From assembly GCA_021850085.1 (NCBI GenBank), contig JAJZRZ010000015.1:1-15016 (forward strand): a stretch of DNA of 15,016 bases, in the 5' to 3' direction. Below, piece by piece: positions 6,208-13,425 of the stretch. The DNA comes from Actinomycetes bacterium. GTDB taxonomy: Bacteria; Actinomycetota; Coriobacteriia; Anaerosomatales; Anaerosomataceae. Every line of letters begins with the position of its first letter. Positions within the stretch are counted from its first letter, which is position 1. The translations under genes and the position numbers were made by a program. The notes beneath the pieces are model-generated. The model did not search any database, had not been told where the DNA came from, and saw only the letters and a program-made list of their open reading frames with translations.

Positions 6208-6858
6208 ATGGCGCGCACGTTCATGGGGTTGAGTCTGGCCGACAGGGCGAGCCTTCCGGCTCGTTGCGCCGGCTGCGTGTACTGGGAGAGCCCCGAGAGG
6301 TTGCCGATCGAATGCGGCTCCGCGTGCGATGTCACGCTCGCGAACGACTGGGTGCGGCCCGTGGAAAAGGAGTGGGGCGAGTGCGGCAAGGTGGCCACGG
6401 AGGACGGGGAGTGTCTCGGCTTCATAAAGTATGCGCCGGCCCGCCATGTGCCGCAGGCGCGGCACATGCCCGCCGGACCCCCGCTCGGCGACGTACCACT
6501 GATCACGTGTCTGCACATCGCGCCCGCGGCGCGTCGGCACGGCCTCGGTGGCGTGCTGCTGCGCGAGGCGCTCAGGGACCTGGCTTCGCGGAATGAGAAA
6601 TCCGTGCAGGCGTACGCGCTGGCCCGCCGCATGGACCTCGACTTGGCGCCCATGGTGGGAGTTGAGTTCTTGCTGCGAAGCGGTTTCACCGTCGTGCGGC
6701 CTCACCCGGAAACACCTTTGCTTCGAGTGGACCTGAAGTCGCTCGTCTCATGGGCGGACAATGTCGAGACCGTGCTCCAGTCTTTGAGACTGCCGGTACG
6801 CGTCCCGAAGCGGACCCCGGTGCCGCTCGGCCTCCTCGCGGGGGGCTCTGATGACTAA
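6208..6858 (+). CDS. GNAT-family N-acetyltransferase with N-terminal cysteine cluster
   Basis: A 216-residue protein. The GNAT core spans about residues 60-175, with strand LITCLHIAP (98-106) leading into the acetyl-CoA pyrophosphate loop RRHGLGGVLL (109-118, pattern R-x-x-G-x-G) and a helix ALRDLASRNE; GVEFLLRSGFTVV (151-163) matches motif B. The N-terminus carries CAGCVYW (Cys20, Cys23), Cys36, Cys40 and Cys59, spaced as for a metal or Fe-S site. Acetyltransferases of this 'C-x2-C-x-Y-W' form occur in anaerobes, with unknown substrates. Start ATG 6208 is 11 bases after the PRC-barrel gene with only a weak site upstream. Its last eight bases overlap the next gene. Confidence 0.8.
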   Translation: MARTFMGLSLADRASLPARCAGCVYWESPERLPIECGSACDVTLANDWVRPVEKEWGECGKVATEDGECLGFIKYAPARHVPQARHMPAGPPLGDVPLITCLHIAPAARRHGLGGVLLREALRDLASRNEKSVQAYALARRMDLDLAPMVGVEFLLRSGFTVVRPHPETPLLRVDLKSLVSWADNVETVLQSLRLPVRVPKRTPVPLGLLAGGSDD

Positions 6859-7336
6859 CGGGTCCTCGGCCGGCGGGTCCGCTGCCCGCGTCTTCCGGTT
6901 TCTCGAGGAGCACGGCTTGGCAGCTGGGATCGTGCACTTCGAACAGTCCACGAAGACCGCGCAGCTTGCCGCTGATGCGATGGGATGCGAACTCGGCCAG
7001 ATCGCCAAGTCGCTCGTGTTCGTGGCGGGCGACCGGCCCGTCCTCGCGCTCGTGGCCGGCGACAGGCGCGGCGACGCGGATGCCATCGCTCGTCAGGTCG
7101 ACGCGAGCGAGGCGCGGTTCGCGGACGCCGAGACGGTCCGCGCCGCGACGGGCTATGCGATAGGCGGCGTCTCGCCGTTCGACCTGCCATCCGGCCTCAC
7201 GGTGCTCGTGGACAGCTCGCTCGGACGCTTCGACACCGTCTACCCGGCGGCGGGCACGCCTTCGTCGATGGTGCGCATGACGTTCCGTCAGCTCGTCGAG
7301 ATGACCTCTGGACGGGTATGCGACATCAGTCGATAG
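6851..7336 (+). CDS. YbaK/EbsC-type aminoacyl-tRNA deacylase
   Basis: A 161-residue protein of the YbaK/ProX family, which hydrolyses mischarged aminoacyl-tRNAs in trans (classically Cys-tRNA-Pro or Ala-tRNA-Pro). Family marks are QSTKTAQLAADAMGCELGQIA (with residues 32-52), the active-site Lys53 in AKSLVFVAG, LALVAGDRR (65-73), and the GYAIGGVSPF loop (about 101-110) that shapes the tRNA amino acid pocket, then a late TVYPAAGTP and a C-terminal strand. Length is as usual for the family. It starts within the end of the acetyltransferase gene (8-base overlap), so it is coupled to it. The exact specificity cannot be read from sequence. Confidence 0.9.
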   Translation: MTNGSSAGGSAARVFRFLEEHGLAAGIVHFEQSTKTAQLAADAMGCELGQIAKSLVFVAGDRPVLALVAGDRRGDADAIARQVDASEARFADAETVRAATGYAIGGVSPFDLPSGLTVLVDSSLGRFDTVYPAAGTPSSMVRMTFRQLVEMTSGRVCDISR

Positions 7337-7343
7337 TGAGCGT

Positions 7344-8201
7344 GTGATCCTTCTTCATCGCATACCCCGGCGGGCGCGCGCCCTTGCGGGCGCCCTCGCA
7401 GGCCTCATGCTCGTGAGCGCCGCCCACTACGCATTCGCTGCTCAGCCGCCGGAGGAGACCGCGTTGGCGCGCCCGCCAGTCGCAGGACCGGTCGAGAAGA
7501 AGACGAACGACCGCTGGCTTCTTGGGCCGCTGTCGGTGGACGCACCGGCGGTCGCCCCGTTCCCGTCTCCGGCGCCATCCCCGCTCGCCGCGGCGACCGC
7601 CGAGGGACCGGAGGCGCCGATGGTGGCGCTCACCTTCGATGACGGCCCATGGCCCGGCCAGACCGAGCACGTCCTCGCCGTGCTGGCCGAGCGCAACGTG
7701 CCCGCTACCTTCTTCCTGCTCGGCAGTCAGGTCGAGCGGGCGCCGCATCTCGCGCTGGCGATCGTTACCGCCGGCCACGCGGTGGGCAATCACGCTTACA
7801 GCCACCGTCGTCTCGACAACGCGCCCGCCGATGTCGTGGAGTGGGAGATCGTGCACACGGCGAACAGGATCCAGGAGGTCACCGCGGTGCGACCCGGCTG
7901 GTTCAGACCACCGGCCGGCGAGTTCTGCGTGTCATCGTACGAGTGGGCTGCGCGGACGGGCTCGCGCCCGGCGCTGTGGACGGTCGACCCCCAGGATTGG
8001 CGGGACAGCACGACGGCCGAGGAGATCGCTGCGATCGTCTTGGGCGCCGCGCATCCCGGTGCGGTCGTTGTGCTGCACGATGGCGGTGGCGACCAGCGGC
8101 AGACGATCGCAGCCCTGCCCGCGATCATCGACGGGTTGCGCGCGGCGGGTTACCAGTTCGTCACGCTGGATCAGCTGCCCGGCGTCAAGGGTGCCTGGTA
8201 G
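7344..8201 (+). CDS. Secreted polysaccharide deacetylase (NodB homology, CE4)
   Basis: A 285-residue exported enzyme. Residues 8-32 form a signal peptide (RRARALAGALAGLMLVSAAH, cut probably after AFA), followed by a Pro-rich linker to about 90 and a NodB domain from 92 to 278. All five CE4 motifs are visible: TFDDGP (97-102, catalytic base and metal Asp99/Asp100), HAYSH (150-154, zinc histidines), RPPAG (188-192), DPQDW (215-219), and VLHDGG (243-248, His245). These enzymes remove N-acetyl groups from peptidoglycan or other envelope glycans and can confer lysozyme resistance. GTG 7344 lies seven bases after the YbaK-type gene. The 3' end overlaps the convergent cyclo-ligase gene by 17 bases, and no terminator separates them. 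Confidence 0.92.
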   Translation: MILLHRIPRRARALAGALAGLMLVSAAHYAFAAQPPEETALARPPVAGPVEKKTNDRWLLGPLSVDAPAVAPFPSPAPSPLAAATAEGPEAPMVALTFDDGPWPGQTEHVLAVLAERNVPATFFLLGSQVERAPHLALAIVTAGHAVGNHAYSHRRLDNAPADVVEWEIVHTANRIQEVTAVRPGWFRPPAGEFCVSSYEWAARTGSRPALWTVDPQDWRDSTTAEEIAAIVLGAAHPGAVVVLHDGGGDQRQTIAALPAIIDGLRAAGYQFVTLDQLPGVKGAW

Positions 8202-8778
8202 GGCGCAGAGTGCGCGTGGGCGTCACCACGACCGACAGCCGCCAGTCCCGCTCGTCGCATGGCACCTCGTCCACGATCTGCTCATCGAACGCGATGCCGA
8301 TGGACGGGACGGTCGGGCAGCTTCCTCCGAGCAGCGTGTCGTAGTAGCCGCGGCCGTACCCCAGTCTTCCGCACCGGGTATCGAAGGCGACCCCCGGCAC
8401 GATGATCGCGTCGATCTCCTCGGCAAGGGCGCATCCGGCGGTCTCAGGCGGCTGCCGCAGTCCGAAGGAGCCCGTCACGAGCTGCGCCTGGTCGTCCACC
8501 CAGTGCAGGGCGAGACCTTGGACGCCTGCGACGCGTGGGTAGGCGATGTGTACGCCGTCGGCGCGCAGCGCAGCTTCGAGCGGACCGGGATCGGCCTCTT
8601 CGGGGGAGGCGCCGTACACGAGCACGGCGCGCACGCCCCGCATCTCGGGCAACGCCAGCACGCGGTCGGCGATGGCGTGCGCGGCCGCCTCACGCATCTC
8701 GGGGCCGATCGCCCGCCTGGCGGCACGTGCTTTGAGACGCAGCGTGGCTTTGCGCCGAGCGAGATCCTCTTCTGCCAT
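8185..8778 (-). CDS. 5-formyltetrahydrofolate cyclo-ligase
   Basis: A 197-residue enzyme of folate metabolism that converts 5-formyl-THF to 5,10-methenyl-THF with ATP. Recognisable parts are the basic N-terminal helix RRKATLRLKARAARRAI (residues 8-24), VLVYGASPEE, the middle IDAIIVPGVAFD (122-133), and the signature GRLGYGRGYYDTLL (137-150) for ATP and folate binding; then IGIAFDEQIV and the late RDWRLSVVVTP. Length is typical. ATG 8778 is preferred over the GTG just before it, because AGGAGG (complement of 8785-8790) lies six bases upstream. It follows the NRAMP-type gene by 10 bases on the same strand and may be read through from the Mg operon. Confidence 0.92.
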   Translation of the reverse strand: MAEEDLARRKATLRLKARAARRAIGPEMREAAAHAIADRVLALPEMRGVRAVLVYGASPEEADPGPLEAALRADGVHIAYPRVAGVQGLALHWVDDQAQLVTGSFGLRQPPETAGCALAEEIDAIIVPGVAFDTRCGRLGYGRGYYDTLLGGSCPTVPSIGIAFDEQIVDEVPCDERDWRLSVVVTPTRTLRPTRHP

Positions 8779-8788
8779 CACGGCCCTC

Positions 8789-10042
8789 CTAACGCCCGAT
8801 GCCCAGGACCGTCATGACCACCAGCGCGAGGGTGAGCGCTGTGGTCACCCCTATCGTGCTCCATCCAGCCAGGTTCGCGCTACGGCCGTTGGCATATCGG
8901 CCCATGATCCGCCGGTCGTTCGCGATCACCATCATGTATACGAGCAGGAACGGCAGCAGCACGCCGCCGATCACCTGTGAGAGGACCATGATGGTGATGA
9001 GATCCAACTCTGGAATGAGGATGAAGGCTGCGCCGAAGACGATGACGAACGTGTAGACGGCGTTGAACACGGGGGCCTCGGACCAGGCGCGGTCGATACC
9101 TCGCTCGAAACCGAACGCCTCGCACACGGCGTAGGAGACGGTCAGCGGCAGCACACACGCGGCAAGCAACGACGAACCGAGCAAGCCGAGTGCGAAGAGC
9201 TGCGCGGCGTAGGCGCCGGCTACCGGCGCGAGTGCACCCGCCGCGTCCGAGGCGGTGGCGATGGGTGTGCCTGAACCGTGCAGAACGGTCCCCGTGGTGA
9301 GCACGATGCACCACGCGATCACACCGGCCGCGATCGTGCCCGAGATGACATCGATCCGCTGCATTGGGAGGTCGCGAGGACCGACGCCTTTGTCGACGAC
9401 GTTGGCTTGGACGAAGAACTGCATCCACGGCGCGATGGTCGTCCCCACCATCGCGATCGACAGCATCACGAACCCAGTCGTGACCTCGATGCTGGGCAGC
9501 ACGGTCGCGCGAGCCACCTCGACCCAGTCGGGGCCCACGAGCACGGCAGACAGCACATAGGCTAAGAAGACCGCCGAGAGGCCGAGCATGACCTTCTCCA
9601 CGCGGCGATACGAGCCACGGACCACGAGCAGCCACACAGCGAGCGCCGCCAAGGGCACGGCGACGTACCTGCTCACACCCAGGATCTCCATCGCAGAGGC
9701 GATGCCCGCGAACTCGGAGACCGACGTCGCCGCGTTGGACACCACGAGGGCGACCATCGCGAAGAACGAGGGGCGGATACCGAAGCGCTCCCTGATCAGT
9801 GCGGCGAAACCCTTGCCGGTGGCCGCCCCCATGCGCACCGCCATCTCCTGTACCACGACGAGCGCCATCGTCATCAGCGGTATCAGCCACAGCATCCGGT
9901 ACCCGAACGTCGCTCCCGCCACTGAGTAGGTGGAGATGCCACCGGCGTCGTTGCCCGCGGACGCGGCGATCATCCCCGGGCCGATGACCCCGAGAAGCGC
10001 GAACAGCGGCGTGCGCCGCCTCGTGCCGGTGGGCGCCGTCAC
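8789..10042 (-). CDS. NRAMP-related divalent cation transporter, probably Mg2+ (NRMT-like)
   Basis: A 417-residue membrane protein with about 11 helices and the SLC11/NRAMP fold. TM1 reads GNDAGGISTYSVAGATFGY (residues 30-48), where canonical NRAMPs have DPGN: Asp32 is kept, the motif is DAGG. TM6 reads GTTIAPWMQFF (200-210), where canonical proteins have MPH: the metal-selecting Met is Ala204 and the His is Trp206. ATGKGFAALI and the intracellular loops match the family. Loss of the Met fits the NRAMP-related magnesium transporters, including one characterised from Eggerthella lenta. It starts at GTG 10042, three bases after the MgtE-like stop, so both are under the M-box, which independently points to Mg2+. 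Substrate is inferred; Mn2+ also remains possible. Confidence 0.88.
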   Translation of the reverse strand: MTAPTGTRRRTPLFALLGVIGPGMIAASAGNDAGGISTYSVAGATFGYRMLWLIPLMTMALVVVQEMAVRMGAATGKGFAALIRERFGIRPSFFAMVALVVSNAATSVSEFAGIASAMEILGVSRYVAVPLAALAVWLLVVRGSYRRVEKVMLGLSAVFLAYVLSAVLVGPDWVEVARATVLPSIEVTTGFVMLSIAMVGTTIAPWMQFFVQANVVDKGVGPRDLPMQRIDVISGTIAAGVIAWCIVLTTGTVLHGSGTPIATASDAAGALAPVAGAYAAQLFALGLLGSSLLAACVLPLTVSYAVCEAFGFERGIDRAWSEAPVFNAVYTFVIVFGAAFILIPELDLITIMVLSQVIGGVLLPFLLVYMMVIANDRRIMGRYANGRSANLAGWSTIGVTTALTLALVVMTVLGIGR

Positions 10043-10045
10043 TCG

Positions 10046-11929
10046 CTACAGCCTCAGTATCAACACGCCAGCAGCGAACGCGAGGCCCAGATGGACCACC
10101 GTCCCGAAGAGCATCGAGGTCACTGCGAGCCCAGTGCCGCTCACGTGCCGTCCGGCTGCACCCTGTTGCCGTGCGAACTCGCCAAGCGCGGTCCCAGCGA
10201 ACACGGTGAGCATCACGGCTATGCCAGTGGCCAGCCCGAATGGGATTGCGCCCATGACGAAGCGGTCCTCCGCCACATAGAAGATACCGAACGCGAGCAG
10301 GCCCGACGCGAGCGCCAGGACCGCGCCGAGCGCCGATTCCCTGAGAAGCCGCCTGCCCAGCCCGACGCGTTCCTCGCCTTCGGTGCTGCCGATGAGCTCT
10401 GCCACCGCCCGGGATGAGACGTCCTCGGCGACGCGGAGTACGACGGGGAGGACGATCGCGGCGAGCAGCAGGAAACCAGTTCCTGCCATAAGCGTAGTTT
10501 GGGTATGCGGCGCCATGCCCGGCGGAAAGCTCTCGCTGGTCATCCGGTTGACCTCCGCGTTCGCGCTCAGGGCTGCCAGCAGCACCACGCTCCAGATGAT
10601 CGCCCACGCGCTGCGGCGCAGCAAGAGCCACCCCGCGCTGGCTAACGGGCCCGTGCCGTGCGTGGAGCCCGTGGCCAAGGCGAGGTCCTCGGCGGACTCC
10701 TCCTCCATGACATCGAGCGCGTCGTCGACCGTGACGATGCCGAGGAGCTTGCCATTCTCGTCCACCACAGGTAGCGCCAGCAGGTCGTACTTACTCATCG
10801 TCTCGGCCACGAGTTCCTGGTCGTCGTCGGGGTCGACGGTGATCACATCGCGGCTCACTAGCTCGGTCACGGGCGTAGTCGGATCGGAGACCAGCAAATC
10901 GCGTAGCGAGACGACGCCTTCAAGCCTGCGGTCCTTCTCCATCACGTAGATGTAGTAGATGCTCTCGTGTTCCGCGGTGGCGCCGGAGCGCAGGTATTCG
11001 AGCACCTGCTGCACCGTCATGTCCTCCGAGACCGTGGTCACCCTGGGTGTCATGATGCCGCCGGCGGTATGCTCCTTGTAGCCGAGCAGCGATCGGACGG
11101 TCCGCGACTCCTGAACGCCCATCAGTCGCAACAGAGTTTCGGCCTTTTCGTAGGGCAGATCGCCGATGATGTCAGCGGCGTCGTCCGGGTCCATCATCTC
11201 GAGGATGTCCGAGGCGTGCTGGCTGCCGAGGTCGTCTATGACGCCGGCCTGGAACTGGTCCCCGAGCTCGACCACGGTGCGAGCGGCTGCGGAGATATCG
11301 AGGTGCTCGAAGACCCTGGCGCGCTGCGTGGGGGATAGCTGCTCGAGGACGTCCGCCACATCGGCGGGGTGCAGCTCGTGCAGGCGCTTGTGCGTGACCG
11401 ACAGCCGCACGTGCGACAGGTCGCGGTCGAGCAGGTCCATGTAGTTCCACGCGATGAGGTTCTCGGGGAGCTCGCGACTTGCGAGGCGGGCGACGCTCTC
11501 GGCGATTCGCTCCACCGCTGGATGCAGCCCCCGCAGGATACCGCGCACGCCCACTTCGGCGCCGAGCAGCCGAAGCTGGTTGCGGCTCTCGGAGAGCTTC
11601 AAGTCGTTGACGCGCACGACCTTCATTCCTTGTGTGTCGACAATCTGCTTGTTGAGCAGGTCTCGGGCGAGAAGGACTTCGTCCGGCTGCAGATAGCTGA
11701 AGCGGAGCGCATCGCGCTCGGCGGCGAGCGTGATACGTTCAGTATCGAGCGAGGCGACGAACTTGCGCCACGACAGCATGAACGGCGTCTTGGCGGGGCC
11801 TAGAAACGCCAGCGAGGTCACGCGAGGGAAGACCTCGCCCGTGGCGATTGCGATATCGCTGATCTCGCCGATGATCTCGCCGGCGGCGTCCACAACCGGC
11901 TTGCCCAGCATCTGGGTCAGGTAGAACAT
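10046..11929 (-). CDS. MgtE-like protein: PRC barrels, MgtE N domain, CBS pair and divergent membrane domain
   Basis: A 627-residue protein. Two PRC-barrel-like modules (about 1-78 and 85-128: MLGKPVVDAAGEIIGEISDI; DLLNKQIVDTQGMKVVRVND) are followed by an MgtE N domain with HELHPADVADVLEQLSP (184-200) and MDPDDAADIIGDLP (246-259). The CBS pair starts with TAGGIMTPRVTTV (288-300) and continues through YVMEKDRRLEGVVSLRDLL and LPVVDENGKLLGIVTVDD. Five membrane helices follow (about 433-455, 478-502, 533-553, 560-585, 598-625). The Mg2+ sensing parts are well conserved, but the membrane domain is not: by eye the pore Asp of MgtE TM5 aligns with Phe608, and the family's Gly/Asn/Gln-rich TM2 element is absent. 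It may transport poorly or act as a Mg2+ sensor for the adjacent NRAMP-type protein. Start ATG 11929 has AGGGAG upstream. Confidence 0.85.
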   Translation of the reverse strand: MFYLTQMLGKPVVDAAGEIIGEISDIAIATGEVFPRVTSLAFLGPAKTPFMLSWRKFVASLDTERITLAAERDALRFSYLQPDEVLLARDLLNKQIVDTQGMKVVRVNDLKLSESRNQLRLLGAEVGVRGILRGLHPAVERIAESVARLASRELPENLIAWNYMDLLDRDLSHVRLSVTHKRLHELHPADVADVLEQLSPTQRARVFEHLDISAAARTVVELGDQFQAGVIDDLGSQHASDILEMMDPDDAADIIGDLPYEKAETLLRLMGVQESRTVRSLLGYKEHTAGGIMTPRVTTVSEDMTVQQVLEYLRSGATAEHESIYYIYVMEKDRRLEGVVSLRDLLVSDPTTPVTELVSRDVITVDPDDDQELVAETMSKYDLLALPVVDENGKLLGIVTVDDALDVMEEESAEDLALATGSTHGTGPLASAGWLLLRRSAWAIIWSVVLLAALSANAEVNRMTSESFPPGMAPHTQTTLMAGTGFLLLAAIVLPVVLRVAEDVSSRAVAELIGSTEGEERVGLGRRLLRESALGAVLALASGLLAFGIFYVAEDRFVMGAIPFGLATGIAVMLTVFAGTALGEFARQQGAAGRHVSGTGLAVTSMLFGTVVHLGLAFAAGVLILRL

Positions 11930-11940
11930 GCGGCTCCCTC

Positions 11941-12060
11941 CTGTCCGGCTTCTGTGCGGCCGGCAGGTCGTGCGTCAGGGGTCCCGAACCCCCCGCACGC
12001 GGCTGGGAGCCGGGACCTAGGGACTGGATGGAGGCACCCAAAGGTCCGTTCTCTTCGGCG
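11941..12060 (-). other. Structured leader segment between M-box terminator and the mgtE-like gene
   Basis: This segment continues the leader for about 120 bases after the M-box terminator. On the minus strand it can form ggacct/aggtcc enclosing a 23-base loop, a small ggct/agcc hairpin, and a compound hairpin cgtgcg/cgcacg with inner ggggt/acccc (about 11968-11999). There is no T-run after them and no open frame of note. I cannot assign it; it could be a processing site, a second sensor or a stabiliser. Confidence 0.4.
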
Positions 12061-12067
12061 ATTGAAC

Positions 12068-12125
12068 GTGACAACAAGAAAGGCCCCGCCGTCTGGCGAA
12101 CGTGACGAGGGACCTCGTGCGGCGG
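12068..12125 (-). terminator. Intrinsic terminator of the M-box expression platform
   Basis: On the minus strand ccgccg (12125-12120) pairs with cggcgg (12091-12086), enclosing a smaller acgag/ctcgt hairpin, and is followed by the T-rich cctttcttgttgtc (12085-12070 and on). The element sits directly after the M-box and well before the gene, as expected for Mg2+-induced termination. The exact fold is less certain than the T-tract. Confidence 0.6.
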
Positions 12126-12265
12126 CGACATGTCCGCCATTGCAGTCCCGGCCACGTTAGCCTTCGCCTTAAGCCGGCGAGGGCTGTTCTACTCATTGGG
12201 GTCTCTCGACATTTCTGGGCAGTAGCCTGTGTTCGAACAGGAGCCGCACCATAACGGACGGAGCA
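12090..12265 (-). promoter_or_regulatory. M-box (ykoK) magnesium riboswitch
   Basis: Read on the minus strand, 12259-12182 matches the M-box consensus closely: CGTTATGGTGCGGCTCCTGT (consensus GUUAGGUGAGGCUCCUGUA), then an ACAGG hairpin arm, then CTACTGCCCAGAAATGTC and GAGAGACCCCAATGAGTAG (consensus CUGCUGCCCgaAaAUGUCcaaagACGCCAAUGGGU). The AATG and GCCC elements are at the right distances. The later GGACTGCAATGG (about 12147-12136) corresponds to the AUGCAGCUGG arm. M-boxes fold when Mg2+ binds and switch off Mg2+ transporter genes; an MgtE-like gene and an NRAMP-type gene follow. Exact 3' limit is uncertain. Confidence 0.88.
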
Positions 12266-12305
12266 CTCTTCTCGCTGTCAATGCACTCGCGTTCAGTGCA
12301 GATGC

Positions 12306-12335
12306 ATTGTAAGGCCGCGCTCGGCACGCGGACAA
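12306..12335 (-). promoter_or_regulatory. Promoter of the M-box / mgtE-like / NRAMP operon
   Basis: On the minus strand TTGTCC (12335-12330) and TACAAT (12311-12306) are 18 bases apart. Transcription would start near 12299, about 35 bases before the M-box core. The first transcribed bases can form the hairpin tgcact/agtgca (12300-12282). A TTGACA at 12281-12276 has no good -10 partner. Confidence 0.55.
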
Positions 12336-12363
12336 GAGCCGGGGTACCGTGCCGTCGGCGCTG

Positions 12364-13278
12364 CTAGGGGTGTCGGCGCGCTTCCCGTGTCGCACGTAGC
12401 CAGGTTCGCGCGAACTCGGCCCACCCCTCGCCGCGTTCCCCTGCCGTGCGCCACACGTTCTCGCGGGGCGTACGCTCCAGCCCTGCGAGCACACCAGTGC
12501 TGCCGAAGGCGTTGTGCACGAGCACCATCACGCTCACGGCGTCGGCCATCTCAAGGTCGGTGGCCGAGTCCCCGATGGCGGCGGCGTTCTCCCGGGTCAG
12601 GCCGCGCCACTTCAGGTCGAGGGCGATGGCGCGCTTCTTCGACACGCCTTTCGGCACCACGTGGAACGCGTGTGGCTGCTCGTCGCGGCAGGTGAGTGTG
12701 CCGTGGCTGCGAAGCATCCCGTTGTCCACTAGGTCGAGAAGCAGCGGAAGCCCGTCCAGGACCGCCTGTCCCTCGGCGAGGTCGAGGCACCCTCGCAACA
12801 GCAAGGAGACCTCGCGCTCCAGCTGCCACGGCGCATACTGCTCGATCCTGCCGGGGAAGGCCTCCATCAGCGCCTCGGCGGCGCCCACCTCGTTGATCGC
12901 CTCGAAGGGCGAGACGCCCTCGCTGAGCGTGCCGGGCGGCCACTCGCCGTGGTCGATCCTGGTCTCGGACTCGGCCCCTGTGCCGTGCACGATGATGCCA
13001 CCAGCCTCGGCGATGTACCCGTCCCAACCCAGCAGCTCGGTGACCTCCCGAAGCTGCTGACGCCCCCTGCCGGAGATCGGCACGACTGCCAGCCCGGCCT
13101 TACGCAGCTCGATGATGGCCTCGGCCACCACCAGTGACGGGGCACCCTCGGCATCAGCCAGCAAACCGCCTCCGCGGGCCACCAGCGTGCCATCGAGGTC
13201 GGTATAGAGCACGCGGACGTGCGAGAGCGCCTCGGCCGCCCGCCCGTCGCCGGCGATCAGAGGGACGGTGTGGGGCAT
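12364..13278 (-). CDS. HAD-superfamily phosphatase (Cof/MPGP-like, subfamily IIB)
   Basis: A 304-residue HAD hydrolase with a large C2-type cap. Motif I is YTDLDGTLV (residues 25-33, nucleophile Asp27 and acid Asp29), motif II VPISGRGRQQL (Ser69), motif III Lys in VVPKGVSKKRAI (208-218), and motif IV IGDSATDLEMADAV (235-248, Asp237 and Asp241). The central part (about 85-205) is the cap, which decides the substrate; its sequence does not tell me more. Sugar phosphates or mannosyl-/glucosyl-3-phosphoglycerate are typical for this branch. ATG 13278 has AAAGGA (complement of 13284-13289) five bases upstream; the frame continues to 13311 but without a site. It ends just upstream of the M-box promoter on the same strand, with no clear terminator. 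Confidence 0.85.
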   Translation of the reverse strand: MPHTVPLIAGDGRAAEALSHVRVLYTDLDGTLVARGGGLLADAEGAPSLVVAEAIIELRKAGLAVVPISGRGRQQLREVTELLGWDGYIAEAGGIIVHGTGAESETRIDHGEWPPGTLSEGVSPFEAINEVGAAEALMEAFPGRIEQYAPWQLEREVSLLLRGCLDLAEGQAVLDGLPLLLDLVDNGMLRSHGTLTCRDEQPHAFHVVPKGVSKKRAIALDLKWRGLTRENAAAIGDSATDLEMADAVSVMVLVHNAFGSTGVLAGLERTPRENVWRTAGERGEGWAEFARTWLRATREARRHP

Positions 13279-13357
13279 GGGTATCCTTTCGATGAGAAGC
13301 GACGCTCCCATTGTAGGTGATGGCGCATCGCGGCCGGGCAGGCGCGGCCAGGCAGGA

Positions 13358-13388
13358 GTGACGAGCCGGGCGCGCGCGGGTCTATACT
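13358..13388 (+). promoter_or_regulatory. Candidate promoter for the second GNAT gene
   Basis: TATACT (13383-13388) is a good -10. GTGACG (13358-13363) is a possible -35 at 19 bases, slightly long. The transcript would start near 13395 with a leader of about 30 bases. Confidence 0.45.
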
Positions 13389-13425
13389 GGTCCTTGAGGC
13401 ACGCGACGACGAGGGGATCTCATCC

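Noticed and set aside
8880..10631. 583-codon open frame on the minus strand over the NRAMP and MgtE genes
   Set aside because: Arg- and His-rich, without recognisable domain; it is out of frame with two well-supported genes.
12276..12281. TTGACA on the minus strand as the -35 of the M-box operon
   Set aside because: The -10 at 17 bases would be TCCGTT and would overlap the riboswitch 5' end; the pair TTGTCC/TACAAT further upstream fits better.
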